From CAZRZN01 sp964604565 (GTDB taxonomy: Bacteria > Pseudomonadota > Alphaproteobacteria > Rhodobacterales > Rhodobacteraceae): a stretch of DNA of 61,151 bases. The stretch covers positions 1-61,151 of the forward strand of contig CAZRZN010000003.1 in assembly GCA_964604565.1 (NCBI GenBank), written 5' to 3'. Position 1 is the stretch's first letter. The number at the start of each line of letters is the position of its first letter. This document shows positions 25,317 to 34,003 of the stretch, in pieces. The notes under the pieces are model-generated. The model was not told the DNA's origin and made no database searches. It saw only the letters and a list, made by a program, of their open reading frames with translations. Both the position numbers and the translations under genes were made by a program.

Positions 25317-26270
25317 ATGGTGACGAAAAGAGGCTTTTTGGCAGGACTTGCGGGAACGGCGTTGATGTTTCCCGCGGCACGGGCCCTTGCACAGGAAACG
25401 CTGTCCGTCGTGACCACCACCGGCATGATCGCGGACGCCGCACGGCAAGTAGGCGGCCCGCTTGTCGAGGTGCGCGCTCTGATGGGGCCGGGCGTCGATC
25501 CGCACAGCTACAGGCAGACCCGCAGCGATATCGTGGCCTGTGCGCGCGCAGATGTCGTGCTTTGGCATGGCCTCTACCTTGAAGCTCAGATGGAGGAATT
25601 CCTGCTGGACCTGTCCGATCGCGGCACCGTGACGGCCGTCGCCGAGAACCTGCCGCGCGATCTGTTGCTCAGCCATGATGATTATGACGACAAGATCGAT
25701 CCCCACGTCTGGATGACACCGCGGCTTTGGGCGCTGGTGGTCGAGAATGTGCGTGATGCGCTGATCGCGGCGCAGCCGCGCAATGGCGATGTTTTCCGCG
25801 CCAACGCGGAGGCCCATCTCGCGGAACTGTTGGAACTTGAGACCTATACCGCCGGTATCCTGTCTACGGTGCCAGAGAGCAGCCGCGTTCTGGTCACGGC
25901 GCATGACGCCTTCAGCTATTTCGGCGAAGCCTATGGTTTCGACGTGCTTGGCATACAGGGCATTTCCACCGCGTCCGAGGCGGGGCTGTTGCGGATCGCC
26001 GAGCTTGTCGATGTGTTGGTCAGCCGCGACATCGGGGCTGTCTTTGTCGAAAGCTCCGTCTCGGATCGCAATATTCGCGCGTTGATCGAGGGCGCGGCGG
26101 CCAAGGGCCATGAGGTCGCCATCGGCGGAGAGCTTTTCTCCGACGCGATGGGGCAGGATGGAACCTATGAAGGAACATATGTCGGCATGATCGACCATAA
26201 CGCGACGGTGATTGCCGCTGCGCTGGGCGGCGACGTTCCGCGGGCGGGCATGAAAGGTCTGTTGAACTGA
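25317..26270 (+). CDS. sitA: Metal ABC transporter substrate-binding protein (SitA/TroA type)
   Basis: A 317-residue cluster A-I periplasmic binding protein. Residues 1-26 (MVTKRGFLAGLAGTALMFPAARALA-Q) are a signal peptide. Likely metal ligands are His63 (DPHSYRQT), His130 (DPHVW), His196 (TAHDAFSYF) and Asp293 (MIDHNATV). The His-His-His-Asp set is that of TroA (Zn/Mn), whereas PsaA-like Mn proteins have Glu third. The start at 25317 has GGGAGA upstream. The next gene starts in its stop codon. Mn2+ is the most likely substrate in this order of bacteria; Zn2+ or Fe2+ are possible. Confidence 0.88.
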   Translation: MVTKRGFLAGLAGTALMFPAARALAQETLSVVTTTGMIADAARQVGGPLVEVRALMGPGVDPHSYRQTRSDIVACARADVVLWHGLYLEAQMEEFLLDLSDRGTVTAVAENLPRDLLLSHDDYDDKIDPHVWMTPRLWALVVENVRDALIAAQPRNGDVFRANAEAHLAELLELETYTAGILSTVPESSRVLVTAHDAFSYFGEAYGFDVLGIQGISTASEAGLLRIAELVDVLVSRDIGAVFVESSVSDRNIRALIEGAAAKGHEVAIGGELFSDAMGQDGTYEGTYVGMIDHNATVIAAALGGDVPRAGMKGLLN

Positions 26271-27088
26271 TGAGTGAAAAATCCCTGGCCCTTGCCGCAT
26301 CTGACGGTCGAACGGCCTCTGCCCGACCCCTGGACGATGCGCCACTGGCACTGCGGGGCCTGACGGTGTCCTATGGTGAGAAGCCGGCAGTCTTTTCGGT
26401 CGATGCGACCTTTCCGGCGTCGGCGATGACCGCGATCATAGGACCGAACGGGGCTGGCAAATCGACCCTGTTGAAGGCCGCGCTGGGCGTGATCCCGCGT
26501 CTGTCGGGCGAGGTGACGATCTACGGCGCGCCAATCGAGGCGGCGCGCGACCGGATCGCCTACGTGCCGCAACGCGCCAGCGTGGACTGGGATTTTCCGA
26601 CCACAGTCATCGACGTCGTGATGATGGGGCTCTACCGCAAGGTTGGGTTGCTGGGGCGTTTTACCGGCGCGCTGAAATCGCAGGCGGCGGCCTGTCTGGA
26701 CCGGGTCGGAATGGGTGGCTTTGCAGATCGGCAGATCGGGCAGCTTTCGGGCGGGCAACAACAGCGCGTCTTTCTGGCCCGCGCTCTCGCGCAGGACGCC
26801 GACTTGTATCTGCTGGATGAACCCTTTGCCGGGGTGGACGCCGCGACCGAACGCGCGATCATCGACGTGCTCAAGACGTTGAAAGCCGAGGGAAAGGCCG
26901 TCGTCTGCGTGCATCATGACCTTGCAACCGTGCGCGACTATTTCGATCATGTCTTCATGATCAACGTGCGGCGTATTGCCGAAGGGCCGGTGGCCGAGAC
27001 CTTTACCGGGCCAACGCTGAACGCCACCTACGGCGGCCGCCTTGCCACGACGCATATCGACCAGTTGAATCTGGTGGAGGGTGCGTGA
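26270..27088 (+). CDS. sitB: Metal ABC transporter ATP-binding protein
   Basis: A 272-residue ABC ATPase: Walker A GPNGAGKST, Q-loop YVPQRASVDWDFPTTV (typical of metal importers of the Mn/Zn family), signature LSGGQQQR, Walker B LYLLDEPFAG, and H-loop VCVHHDLATV. The first 27 residues before the ABC domain (SEKSLALAASDGRTASARPLDDAP) are an unusual Ala/Ser-rich extension. TGATG overlap with sitA and GTGA overlap with sitC indicate coupled translation. Drives metal uptake from the inner-membrane face. Confidence 0.93.
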   Translation: MSEKSLALAASDGRTASARPLDDAPLALRGLTVSYGEKPAVFSVDATFPASAMTAIIGPNGAGKSTLLKAALGVIPRLSGEVTIYGAPIEAARDRIAYVPQRASVDWDFPTTVIDVVMMGLYRKVGLLGRFTGALKSQAAACLDRVGMGGFADRQIGQLSGGQQQRVFLARALAQDADLYLLDEPFAGVDAATERAIIDVLKTLKAEGKAVVCVHHDLATVRDYFDHVFMINVRRIAEGPVAETFTGPTLNATYGGRLATTHIDQLNLVEGA

Positions 27089-28302
27089 CCCCATTGCTTG
27101 ACGCGTTGCTGCTGAATGCGGGCTACAACGCGGCGCTTGTCGCGATTGGTGCGGGCCTTTTGGGCTTTGCGGCGGGGGCGGCGGGCACTTTCCTGTTCCT
27201 CCGCAAGCGCGCGCTGGTGTCGGATGCGGTGGCCCATGCGACATTGCCCGGTGTCGGGCTGGCCTTCATCGCGATGGTGTGGCTTGGCGGGGACGGGCGC
27301 AATCTTCTGGGCCTGCTGGCCGGGTCGGCGGTCTCGGCGGCCATAGGGCTTTTCGCCGTGGAATGGATCGCGCGCCGCACGCGGCTGGCAGAGGATGCGG
27401 CCATCGGGGCCGTGCTTTCGGTTTTCTTCGGCCTCGGGGTCGTCATCCTGACAGTTGTCCAGACCATGAGCGCCGGGCGTCAGGCCGGGCTGGAGGGGTT
27501 CTTGCTGGGTTCCACCGCAGGGATGCTGTTTCAGGATGCCGTGGTGATCGCGGTGGGCGGATCACTTGCCGTTCTCGCGACATGGGTTATGCGGCGCCCG
27601 ATGACCCTCGTGGCGTTTGACGCCGAATACGCGGCGGCGACGGGGGTGAACGTGCCGCGGATCGACCTTGTCATGATGGGTCTTGTCATGGCGGTCACGG
27701 TGATCGGGCTGAAACTGGTGGGCCTCATCCTGATCGTGGCATTGCTGATCATTCCGCCGGTGACTGCGCGTTTCTGGACGGAACGCAGCGCCTCCGTGAT
27801 CTGGTATGCCGGCGCATTGGGTGCGGCGGCCGGATACCTCGGCGCAGCGATTTCGGCCTCTGCCCCCGATCTGCCGACCGGGCCGATCATCGTCCTTGTG
27901 GCTGCGGGGCTGTTTCTGGTGTCGCTGTTCTTTGCCCCGGCGCGGGGCGTGGTGGCGGCTGTCCTGCGGCACCGCAGATTTCAGCGACGCGTGCACCGGC
28001 GGCAGGGATTGCTTGCGCTGGCGCGCAACGAACCCATCCACGATGAGCTGACGCTGCGGGTCCTGCGCGACGCCGGGCTGATCCGCGCTGATGGGGTCGC
28101 GACTGAAACCGGGCGGGCCCAAGCGGCCAAGATCGCGCGGGACGAGCGGCGCTGGAACGTGGCGCGAGAGGTACATCAGGATACCGGGCTGACCGGCCGC
28201 TACGACGGCCTGACCCCCATTGAGGATGTATTCGCCCCCGATGAAATTGCTGAATTCGACCGCCGGATCGGCGGTCCGCGCAGCGTGGTCGAGGGGGCGT
28301 GA
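27085..28302 (+). CDS. sitC: Metal ABC transporter permease with C-terminal DtxR-like winged-helix extension
   Basis: A 405-residue protein. Residues 1-285 form the usual ABC-3 permease (RKRALVSDAVAHATLPGVGLAF, DAEYAAATGVNVPRIDLVMMGLVMAVTVIGLKLVGLILIVALLIIPPVTARFW). A further ~110 residues are cytoplasmic and polar: LARNEPIHDELTLRVLRDAGLIRADGVATETGRAQAAKIARDERRW looks like a winged helix and VHQDTGLTGRYDGLTPIEDVF like a small adapter. Single-domain permeases of this family are about 280 residues. The extension resembles the DtxR/MntR DNA-binding and dimerisation region and may sense intracellular metal to gate transport; that is inference. GTG start overlaps the sitB stop. Confidence 0.9.
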   Translation: MTPLLDALLLNAGYNAALVAIGAGLLGFAAGAAGTFLFLRKRALVSDAVAHATLPGVGLAFIAMVWLGGDGRNLLGLLAGSAVSAAIGLFAVEWIARRTRLAEDAAIGAVLSVFFGLGVVILTVVQTMSAGRQAGLEGFLLGSTAGMLFQDAVVIAVGGSLAVLATWVMRRPMTLVAFDAEYAAATGVNVPRIDLVMMGLVMAVTVIGLKLVGLILIVALLIIPPVTARFWTERSASVIWYAGALGAAAGYLGAAISASAPDLPTGPIIVLVAAGLFLVSLFFAPARGVVAAVLRHRRFQRRVHRRQGLLALARNEPIHDELTLRVLRDAGLIRADGVATETGRAQAAKIARDERRWNVAREVHQDTGLTGRYDGLTPIEDVFAPDEIAEFDRRIGGPRSVVEGA

Positions 28303-29231
28303 TGATGGGCAGTGAATTCGTCATGTTCTCGCTGACGCCCATGCTGATCGGGGTCTTTGCCTCGGTGGCCTGTGCCTTGCCCGGAAACTTTCTCATCCTG
28401 CGTCGGCAGGCGCTGATCGGCGATGCGATCAGCCACGTGGTGCTGCCCGGGATCGTCGTGGCCTTTCTGGTGACCGGTATCGTCGCGGCGGTGCCGATGC
28501 TGCTGGGGGCTGCGGGTGCCGCGGTGGTCGCCGTCATCCTGATCGAGGCGATCAAGCGGTTGGGCCGGATCGAACCGGGGGCCGCCATGGGGGTGACCTT
28601 TACCACGCTGTTCGCGGGCGGTGTGCTGCTGCTGGAGCAGAGCGATACATCCAGCGTCCATCTGGATGTCGAACACGCCTTGATGGGCAATCTGGAATCG
28701 CTGGTCTGGTTGCGCGCCACCGGCTGGGAGTCGCTGGTGGACCCCTCTGCGTTGAGTGGCTTGCCGGAGGAACTGCCGCGCATCGCGGTGGTTTGCAGTC
28801 TGGTGATCATACTGACGCTGCTGTTTTGGCGATGGCTCAAGATTTCGACCTTTGATGAGGAATTCGCGCGTGCCTCCGGTCTGCCGGTGGGGATGATCGG
28901 CATGGGGCTGGTGATCACGGCGGCGGTGGCGGCGGTGGCCGCCTTTGACGCGGTTGGGTCGATCATCGTCATTGCCATGTTCATATGCCCGCCCGCGGCA
29001 GCGCGACTGATGACCAACGGTCTGGGAAGGCAGGTTCTGTGGTCCGTGGGCTTTGCAGTGATGTCCGCCGTTCTGGGCTACATTCTGGCAGGCTATGGTC
29101 CGCTTTGGCTGGGATCCGAAAACGCGGTGAGCGCGGCCGGCATGATCGCCACGGTTTCCGGGGTGATCCTTGGGCTGGCATGTCTCTTCGGTCCGCATCG
29201 CGGCCGCGTCGGCGCGCGTGCAGAAGGCTGA
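28302..29231 (+). CDS. sitD: Metal ABC transporter permease
   Basis: A 309-residue ABC-3 membrane protein with eight or more hydrophobic helices: LTPMLIGVFASVACALPGNFLILRRQALIGDAISHVVLPGIVVAFLV and FDEEFARASGLPVGMIGMGLVITAAVAAVAAFDAVGSIIVIAMFICPPAAARL. The conserved R-R-x-A-L-x-G-D-A-I-S-H coupling region contacts the ATPase. ATG 28302 shares a base with the sitC stop; a GTG one codon earlier is equally possible. Pairs with the other permease to form a heterodimeric channel. Last gene of the operon. Confidence 0.92.
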   Translation: MMGSEFVMFSLTPMLIGVFASVACALPGNFLILRRQALIGDAISHVVLPGIVVAFLVTGIVAAVPMLLGAAGAAVVAVILIEAIKRLGRIEPGAAMGVTFTTLFAGGVLLLEQSDTSSVHLDVEHALMGNLESLVWLRATGWESLVDPSALSGLPEELPRIAVVCSLVIILTLLFWRWLKISTFDEEFARASGLPVGMIGMGLVITAAVAAVAAFDAVGSIIVIAMFICPPAAARLMTNGLGRQVLWSVGFAVMSAVLGYILAGYGPLWLGSENAVSAAGMIATVSGVILGLACLFGPHRGRVGARAEG

Positions 29232-29432
29232 ACATTCGCTTTGAAACGGCGCGGCTATCTGCAATCCCGCAGCCGGTCTGACACTCTCAGTCCGATAACC
29301 GTCAGTGACCCCGTTCAATGAAAGCCCCGATGGTGCGTTGCGATTTGGATCATCGTGCCGGGATGCGCGCCCGGGTTCCGAAGGACTGTGGTGTGCCTGG
29401 CGATTGGGCGTCCGGCCCCGTCTACGGACCCG

Positions 29433-30440
29433 TCAGCTTGGCAGGGAGGAAATCCCCGTGGTCCTGCCAAGGATGTCGACCCCTTGGGTCTGCCAGAAGT
29501 GCAGAAGGTCGATGAAGATCCAGTTTTCGGCCAGTTTGTCGCCCTCGCGGCGGTAGAGGTCGATCACGCGGAACTCCCCGACCCGTCCCGTTGCCGGCAT
29601 GCCCATGAATCCGCCAGAGGGCCGCGCGGTGAAATTCGGCCAGCCGAAAAAGCCGCCATAGTGCCCTTCGGCCAGTCGCGCGATGTGCCGTGTCTTTGAC
29701 CGTTCGGTGAACCCCGCGCGGAAGGGGGCGGAATGCTGCCGGGCATATCGCGCGATCGTATAGGTCGCGCCGATCCCCTCGGGGCCCCACCAGAGCATGT
29801 CGTCATGCCATGTGCGGGCCAGTTCCTCTTCCAGCGGCAGGCCAAGCGTCCACCCCCCGAGGTCCGCGATCATCGCGTTGATCGTTTCAAGGGTCTTGAT
29901 CCCGACCTCGGCCGGTTGGGCCTCCAACAGCAGACCGTCGTGTGTCAGCGGTCCGGGCTGCACCAGATGGGCGGCGGTCTGCGGCGGAAAGGGGGTCTGC
30001 CCGGCCTGCACCATCAGGTGCGGGATGTCGAAAAACATGGCGGTGTCGGTGATACGGTCGGCGTCGACCCGGTGAAATGTGCAATAGCGCAGCATCGTCA
30101 GCTTGCCCGTTGGACGGATCCCCAGCCACGGGTGATCGAACAGCCCCATCAGGTGCCCCATCGACACCACCCATGTGCTTTGAAAACCGTCGATCTCGTT
30201 CAGTCCTGCAAAGAAGATATCCTCGCGGCGCTGGATGCGTGTCAGACTGCGCTTGAGCGGGCGCCAGAACCTGTCCGCCACTGCCTCCGGACCGTAGATC
30301 TCGCCAAAGGGTTGATACCCCCGCCACACCAGATCCGGCGCGCAATGCGCGGCCAGTGCATCGGCCACGGCCGCATCCCCTGCGGCATCCAGCGCGGTGT
30401 GAAAACCGCGCACCCGCGCCTTGGCGGACTGGAGATCCAT
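29433..30440 (-). CDS. Tandem SnoaL-like (NTF2-fold) protein 1
   Basis: A 335-residue protein with two SnoaL-like domains. The N-terminal one is about residues 5-165 (ALAAHCAPDLVWRGYQPFGEIYGPEAVADRFWRPL), the C-terminal one about 190-330 (WHDDMLWWGPEGIGATYTIARY, GGFFGWPNFTARPSGGFMG, ENWIFIDLLHFWQTQGVDIL). The W-W/Y-G-P-x-G-I-G-A and ENW-x6-LLH-x5-GVD motifs recur in the protein at 35962, showing common ancestry. It ends an operon with a sugar-type binding protein and two permeases (2-base gap), so it probably acts on the imported compound. No signal peptide; cytoplasmic. Reaction unknown. Confidence 0.8.
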   Translation of the reverse strand: MDLQSAKARVRGFHTALDAAGDAAVADALAAHCAPDLVWRGYQPFGEIYGPEAVADRFWRPLKRSLTRIQRREDIFFAGLNEIDGFQSTWVVSMGHLMGLFDHPWLGIRPTGKLTMLRYCTFHRVDADRITDTAMFFDIPHLMVQAGQTPFPPQTAAHLVQPGPLTHDGLLLEAQPAEVGIKTLETINAMIADLGGWTLGLPLEEELARTWHDDMLWWGPEGIGATYTIARYARQHSAPFRAGFTERSKTRHIARLAEGHYGGFFGWPNFTARPSGGFMGMPATGRVGEFRVIDLYRREGDKLAENWIFIDLLHFWQTQGVDILGRTTGISSLPS

Positions 30441-30442
30441 GG

Positions 30443-31324
30443 TCAGCCTTTCACCGCGCCCGCGGTCAGGCCAGAGACGATCTGGCGCTGAAAAAACATC
30501 ACCATGATAAACAACGGTGCGGTCGAGGACACCACCGCGGCCACGGCGAACATCACGTTGCCCTTGGTCTGGGTTGTGCCGAGAAAACTGGCGATCTTGG
30601 GCACCATCGTCTGGTTTTCCTTTTCCAGCAGCATCGCCGTCACGGCAAAGTCGTTATAGGCCAGCAGAAAGGAAAACAGCCCCGTGGTGATCACACCGGG
30701 CCACATGACCGGGATGATCACGTGGCGAAACGCCTGAAAGCGCGTGCAGCCGTCGACCATCGCACTTTCATCCAGATCTTTCGGGATATTGCGAAAGAAC
30801 GAGGTCAGCATCCATAGCGAAAACGGCTGGTTGATGGCCACCAAAACAATCACGGTGGTGGAGATATGTCCCCATAGGTTCCATTCGAAAAACGGCAGAA
30901 GATAGCCGGAGACCAGCGTGATGGGGGGCATCGCGCGAAAGATCAGTGCCGCGATCAGCAGCCAGAAGGCATAGTTGTAGGTCGAACGCGACAGCGCATA
31001 GCCCGCCAGCGTGGAGCAGAACAGCGACACGAGCACCACGCTGAAGCAGACGACAAAGGTGTTCAGCGCCGCGCGCCAGAATTCCTCTTGCACCCATGCG
31101 CCGTAATAGCCCTGCCCGGTGAAGGCCTCGCCGGTTTCGGTCAGCGTCATTTCCCCGGTCAGTGCCTGTGACCAGTCCGCCTTGGAAAAGAAATCCCCCT
31201 CGACCTTGAAAGACCCCCACATCGTCCAGAGGAAAGGAAAGGCCGCAAGGATCAGCCAGACGATCAGGAAGCCGATCAGCAGGACGCGAAGGCCGGGCGG
31301 GGTGCGTTGTGCTTTTGCGCTCAT
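30443..31324 (-). CDS. Carbohydrate-type ABC transporter permease (MalG-like)
   Basis: A 293-residue inner-membrane permease with six helices (RVLLIGFLIVWLILAAFPFLWTMWGSFK first). The EAA loop that docks the ATPase is DLDESAMVDGCTRFQAFRHVIIPVMWPG, of the CUT1 sugar-importer type; RAMPPITLVSGYL is another CUT1 hallmark. The start at 31322-31324 lies just inside the end of the upstream permease gene. It pairs with the MalF-like protein. A two-base gap leads to the SnoaL-like gene. Confidence 0.92.
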   Translation of the reverse strand: MSAKAQRTPPGLRVLLIGFLIVWLILAAFPFLWTMWGSFKVEGDFFSKADWSQALTGEMTLTETGEAFTGQGYYGAWVQEEFWRAALNTFVVCFSVVLVSLFCSTLAGYALSRSTYNYAFWLLIAALIFRAMPPITLVSGYLLPFFEWNLWGHISTTVIVLVAINQPFSLWMLTSFFRNIPKDLDESAMVDGCTRFQAFRHVIIPVMWPGVITTGLFSFLLAYNDFAVTAMLLEKENQTMVPKIASFLGTTQTKGNVMFAVAAVVSSTAPLFIMVMFFQRQIVSGLTAGAVKG

Positions 31325-31328
31325 GAGG

Positions 31329-32351
31329 TCAGGCCCGTTTGTGATCACGCCAGGTGCGGAACAGCACCGGGGTCAGGAGGATGGCGATGCCGATGATGGT
31401 CAGCACAGACGTTGCGGCGGCGGAGTTCAGCAAGCGCGTCTCACCACCCAGATCCTGATAGATGTAATAGCTCAGAGAATTGGCATGCGCCGCCGCGTTG
31501 AAGCTGACCAGCGGTTCGAACACGCGGAAATTGTCCATCAACTGGATCAGCGCGACAAAGGTTACCAGCGGCATCAGATGCGGAATGGTGACATAGCGGA
31601 CGCGCTGCCAGCGGTTGGCCCCGTCGATCATCGACGCCTCGAGTGTGTCCTGATTGACGGTCTGCAAGCCGGCGTAAAACACGACAAAGGCAAAGGGCGC
31701 CGAATGCCAGACCCCGTAGACCATGAGCATGATCCACATCAGCGGCGTCGACGCCTTGACCGACAGATCGGGATTTCCTGCCAGCCATTGAAAGCTGTGG
31801 CCGAGGATACCGCGCGCGTCGATCATCCAGAACAGCACCAGAGACCCGACCAGCGGTGTGATGATGAAGGGCAGGAGCGAGACAAAGATGAGCGGGCCGC
31901 GCAGGATGCGCGTGGTGGCGTTCACGGCAACGGCGATGGCAAAACCCAGCGCGATGGTCAGCGGCGTCACCAGCGCGGTATAGGTGATTGTAAAGGCGAT
32001 CGCCCGGTAGAAGGGCAGGTTCATCAATTCGCCCAAAAAGGCCCGCAGCCCGTCAGAGGTGCGCCATGCCTCGGCAACTTCGCCAGTGGCGAGATGGCCG
32101 CGATTGAAATAGTTCTCAAGGCCGACAAACTTGCCAAGGGGTTGCTCGCGGCGCAGGGCCTCGGTTGCCTGCTGGTCGATGGCGGTCGTCGCGGTGCAGC
32201 CGAAGGGGCCGCAATTCTCGACCTCGACGATCACCTGATCGTGCTGGGCATGCACCGATTGCAGCAGGACCGATCCGACGGGCAGCGCGATGAACAGCAG
32301 CATCGCAAGGACCGAGGGCAGAACGAAGGCGAAAAAAGTGCCATGCTTCAC
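31329..32351 (-). CDS. Carbohydrate-type ABC transporter permease (MalF-like)
   Basis: About 340 residues if the GTG at 32349-32351 is the start (VKHGTFFAFVLPSVLAMLLFIALPVGSVLLQSV, first helix). A longer frame up to 32507 has no membrane character in its extra part. A periplasmic loop with two Cys (VENCGPFGCTATTA) follows helix 1, as in several MalF-like proteins. The EAA loop is DTLEASMIDGANRWQRVRYVTIPHLMP. It heterodimerises with the MalG-like permease. Separated from the binding-protein gene by 160 bases with a strong hairpin. Confidence 0.9.
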   Translation of the reverse strand: MKHGTFFAFVLPSVLAMLLFIALPVGSVLLQSVHAQHDQVIVEVENCGPFGCTATTAIDQQATEALRREQPLGKFVGLENYFNRGHLATGEVAEAWRTSDGLRAFLGELMNLPFYRAIAFTITYTALVTPLTIALGFAIAVAVNATTRILRGPLIFVSLLPFIITPLVGSLVLFWMIDARGILGHSFQWLAGNPDLSVKASTPLMWIMLMVYGVWHSAPFAFVVFYAGLQTVNQDTLEASMIDGANRWQRVRYVTIPHLMPLVTFVALIQLMDNFRVFEPLVSFNAAAHANSLSYYIYQDLGGETRLLNSAAATSVLTIIGIAILLTPVLFRTWRDHKRA

Positions 32352-32473
32352 GGTTTGATGACCTGTGCTTGCTGTGGCGAAAACCTTGGCAGGGTGCCGA
32401 GGCGGCCGGTGATCGGGGCGGTGCCCAAGGTCCTGGCCGGAAAGGCCATGGTGGGACCATGGACATGGCATGA

Positions 32474-32497
32474 TGGGGGCCGGATCGTCCCGGCCCC
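32474..32497 (-). terminator. Hairpin after the binding-protein gene (attenuator-like)
   Basis: A perfect 9-bp GC stem (GGGGGCCGG / CCGGCCCCC) with a 6-base loop, 15 bases past the stop of the binding-protein gene and before the permeases. No T tract follows. Such hairpins commonly stabilise the binding-protein mRNA or reduce read-through, giving more binding protein than permease. Confidence 0.6.
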
Positions 32498-32511
32498 CGC
32501 CGAACAATGGC

Positions 32512-33762
32512 TTATTCCGTCAGAAAGCCTTTTTCGATCGCGGCCGAGGTATAAGCGGCCTCCACATCGGCAAGGGCCTTCTCCGCGCTTTCGCTGCCGC
32601 TCATGAAGTCCGACAGTTCATTGCCAAGGGCGGTGTGCAGCAAGCCCATGTAGGGCAGCATCGGGTAGGGCTTTGCCCCCGCCTCGACAGAGGCCAGCAC
32701 ACCGCGGTTGACCGGCTGCGGTTCGAAACCGTCGATCAGCCAGACCGCTTCGCCCATGGTCTCATCGTTCAGGATGGCGGGTGACGTCCCGTGGGCCATG
32801 GCCTGAAAGGTCGCCGCCGCATCCTCATCCGAGATATTGCGCGCCACGGTCCAGCCGTCCCACCACAGGGTCGTGGCCGGAACACCGCTGTCGCCCACCA
32901 TGAGCGGGCCGGTGATCATCGTGTTCTCGTAGACCTCTGGCTCGGACCCTTCGGCATCCATCAGAACCCCTGTGCGCGATCCCCACATGTTCATGAGGGC
33001 GACATTGCCCGCCTCCCATTCGGCGGATGTGGCGTTGGAATCATGCGTCAGGTAGTCGGGGTTCATGTAGGCCGTCAGCGCCTTCATCATCTCCAGCGCC
33101 GCGACGCCTTGCGCGTTGTTGACCGACACCTTGGCGGTGCCCGGCTCAAAGAACGCGCCCCCGGTGCCAAGATACATGTTCACGAATTCCTGCGCGAGGT
33201 TCCAGCCCGCCGCATAGGCGCCGCCGACGGGGTATTCCATGATGCCCTCGGCGCGGATCTTTTCGGCGGCGGCCAGCACTTCCTCATAGGTCTGAGGCAC
33301 GGGCAGGCCGACCTGCTCCAGCACGTCTTCGCGATAGACCAGCGTCTGGGCATTGGCCATGAAGGCAATCGCCATGATCTGGCCGTCGATCGTGATCTTC
33401 ATGCGCTGCGGGATATCGGCGCCGTATTCCGCGACCAGATCGTCCATCGGGCGGATCACGTCCTCGTTGATCAGCGCCACGATGGAGGAGTTGGCGATGA
33501 TCGCGGTGGTATATTCCGCCGGGTCGCCCGTCATCCCGGCAAGGTTGAGCGACTGGTGATCGGCTGTCAGGTTGGATTCAGCCTCGATCCCGCTGCAGGC
33601 GGTCGCGAATTCCGCAACGGTCTGGATCGCGGGAAACTCGTTGCCGATGATCGACAGGCGGCCGCCGTCGATGGAGCAGCCGTCATGGCCTCCGGCAAGG
33701 GCGGTGGTGGCGCTCGCCGCCACGAGCGCGGATGCGCCCAGAAGTCTGGTCATAATGGTCAT
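32512..33762 (-). CDS. Extracellular solute-binding protein (family 1, carbohydrate type)
   Basis: A 416-residue periplasmic binding protein. The signal peptide is residues 1-22 or so (MTIMTRLLGASALVAASATTALAGG). The mature part has the family-1 lobe pattern: NSSIVALINEDVIRPMDDLVAEYG, MAIAFMANAQTLVYREDVLEQVGLPVPQTYEEVLAAAEKI, WEAGNVALMNMWGSRTG and ATTLWWDGWTVARNISDEDAAATFQAM. I took ATG 33760-33762, with AGGGAGAG upstream; a second ATG three codons on is possible. The nearby enzymes do not reveal the ligand. A TTGCAC...GTGCAA operator lies 87 bases upstream. Confidence 0.9.
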   Translation of the reverse strand: MTIMTRLLGASALVAASATTALAGGHDGCSIDGGRLSIIGNEFPAIQTVAEFATACSGIEAESNLTADHQSLNLAGMTGDPAEYTTAIIANSSIVALINEDVIRPMDDLVAEYGADIPQRMKITIDGQIMAIAFMANAQTLVYREDVLEQVGLPVPQTYEEVLAAAEKIRAEGIMEYPVGGAYAAGWNLAQEFVNMYLGTGGAFFEPGTAKVSVNNAQGVAALEMMKALTAYMNPDYLTHDSNATSAEWEAGNVALMNMWGSRTGVLMDAEGSEPEVYENTMITGPLMVGDSGVPATTLWWDGWTVARNISDEDAAATFQAMAHGTSPAILNDETMGEAVWLIDGFEPQPVNRGVLASVEAGAKPYPMLPYMGLLHTALGNELSDFMSGSESAEKALADVEAAYTSAAIEKGFLTE

Positions 33763-33848
33763 GTGTCTGACTCTCCCTGTTGTCGCGCGGACACGACTGA
33801 ATTGCTTCAAACCTGCGCCCCGGCCTCAGGGGTCGAATCGACCAAGGT

Positions 33849-33864
33849 TTGCACACGAGTGCAA
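33849..33864. promoter_or_regulatory. LacI-type operator 1, TTGCACACGAGTGCAA
   Basis: A 16-bp palindrome with perfect TTGCAC / GTGCAA arms around a central CG, the layout bound by LacI-family dimers. It lies on the binding-protein side of the divergent promoter region. A second, closely related site is at 33973-33988. Confidence 0.8.
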
Positions 33865-33934
33865 GGATGGAGCAGGGTCATGGGGTCTGACAAGCCTGAT
33901 TATGGGATCTCTGGATTCTTACCCTCTCGAAATA

Positions 33935-33953
33935 AAAGCTGTTGCACAGCTTT
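33935..33953. promoter_or_regulatory. AAAGCTG-TTGCA-CAGCTTT inverted repeat between the two LacI operators
   Basis: Seven-bp perfect arms with a five-base loop, midway between operators 1 and 2. The loop and right arm together contain a TTGCAC half-site, so it may be an auxiliary operator or a separate regulator's site. Confidence 0.4.
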
Positions 33954-33972
33954 CCGAATCCCGTCTAGGCTT

Positions 33973-33988
33973 TTGCACACGTGTGCAT
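33973..33988. promoter_or_regulatory. LacI-type operator 2, TTGCACACGTGTGCAT
   Basis: Contains the 14-bp perfect palindrome TGCACACGTGTGCA centred on CG, 15 bases before the start of the ATPase gene. It shares TTGCACACG.GTGCA with operator 1; the centres are 124 bases apart, a distance compatible with looping. Confidence 0.82.
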
Positions 33989-34003
33989 CGAAGGGGCGAA
34001 GTC

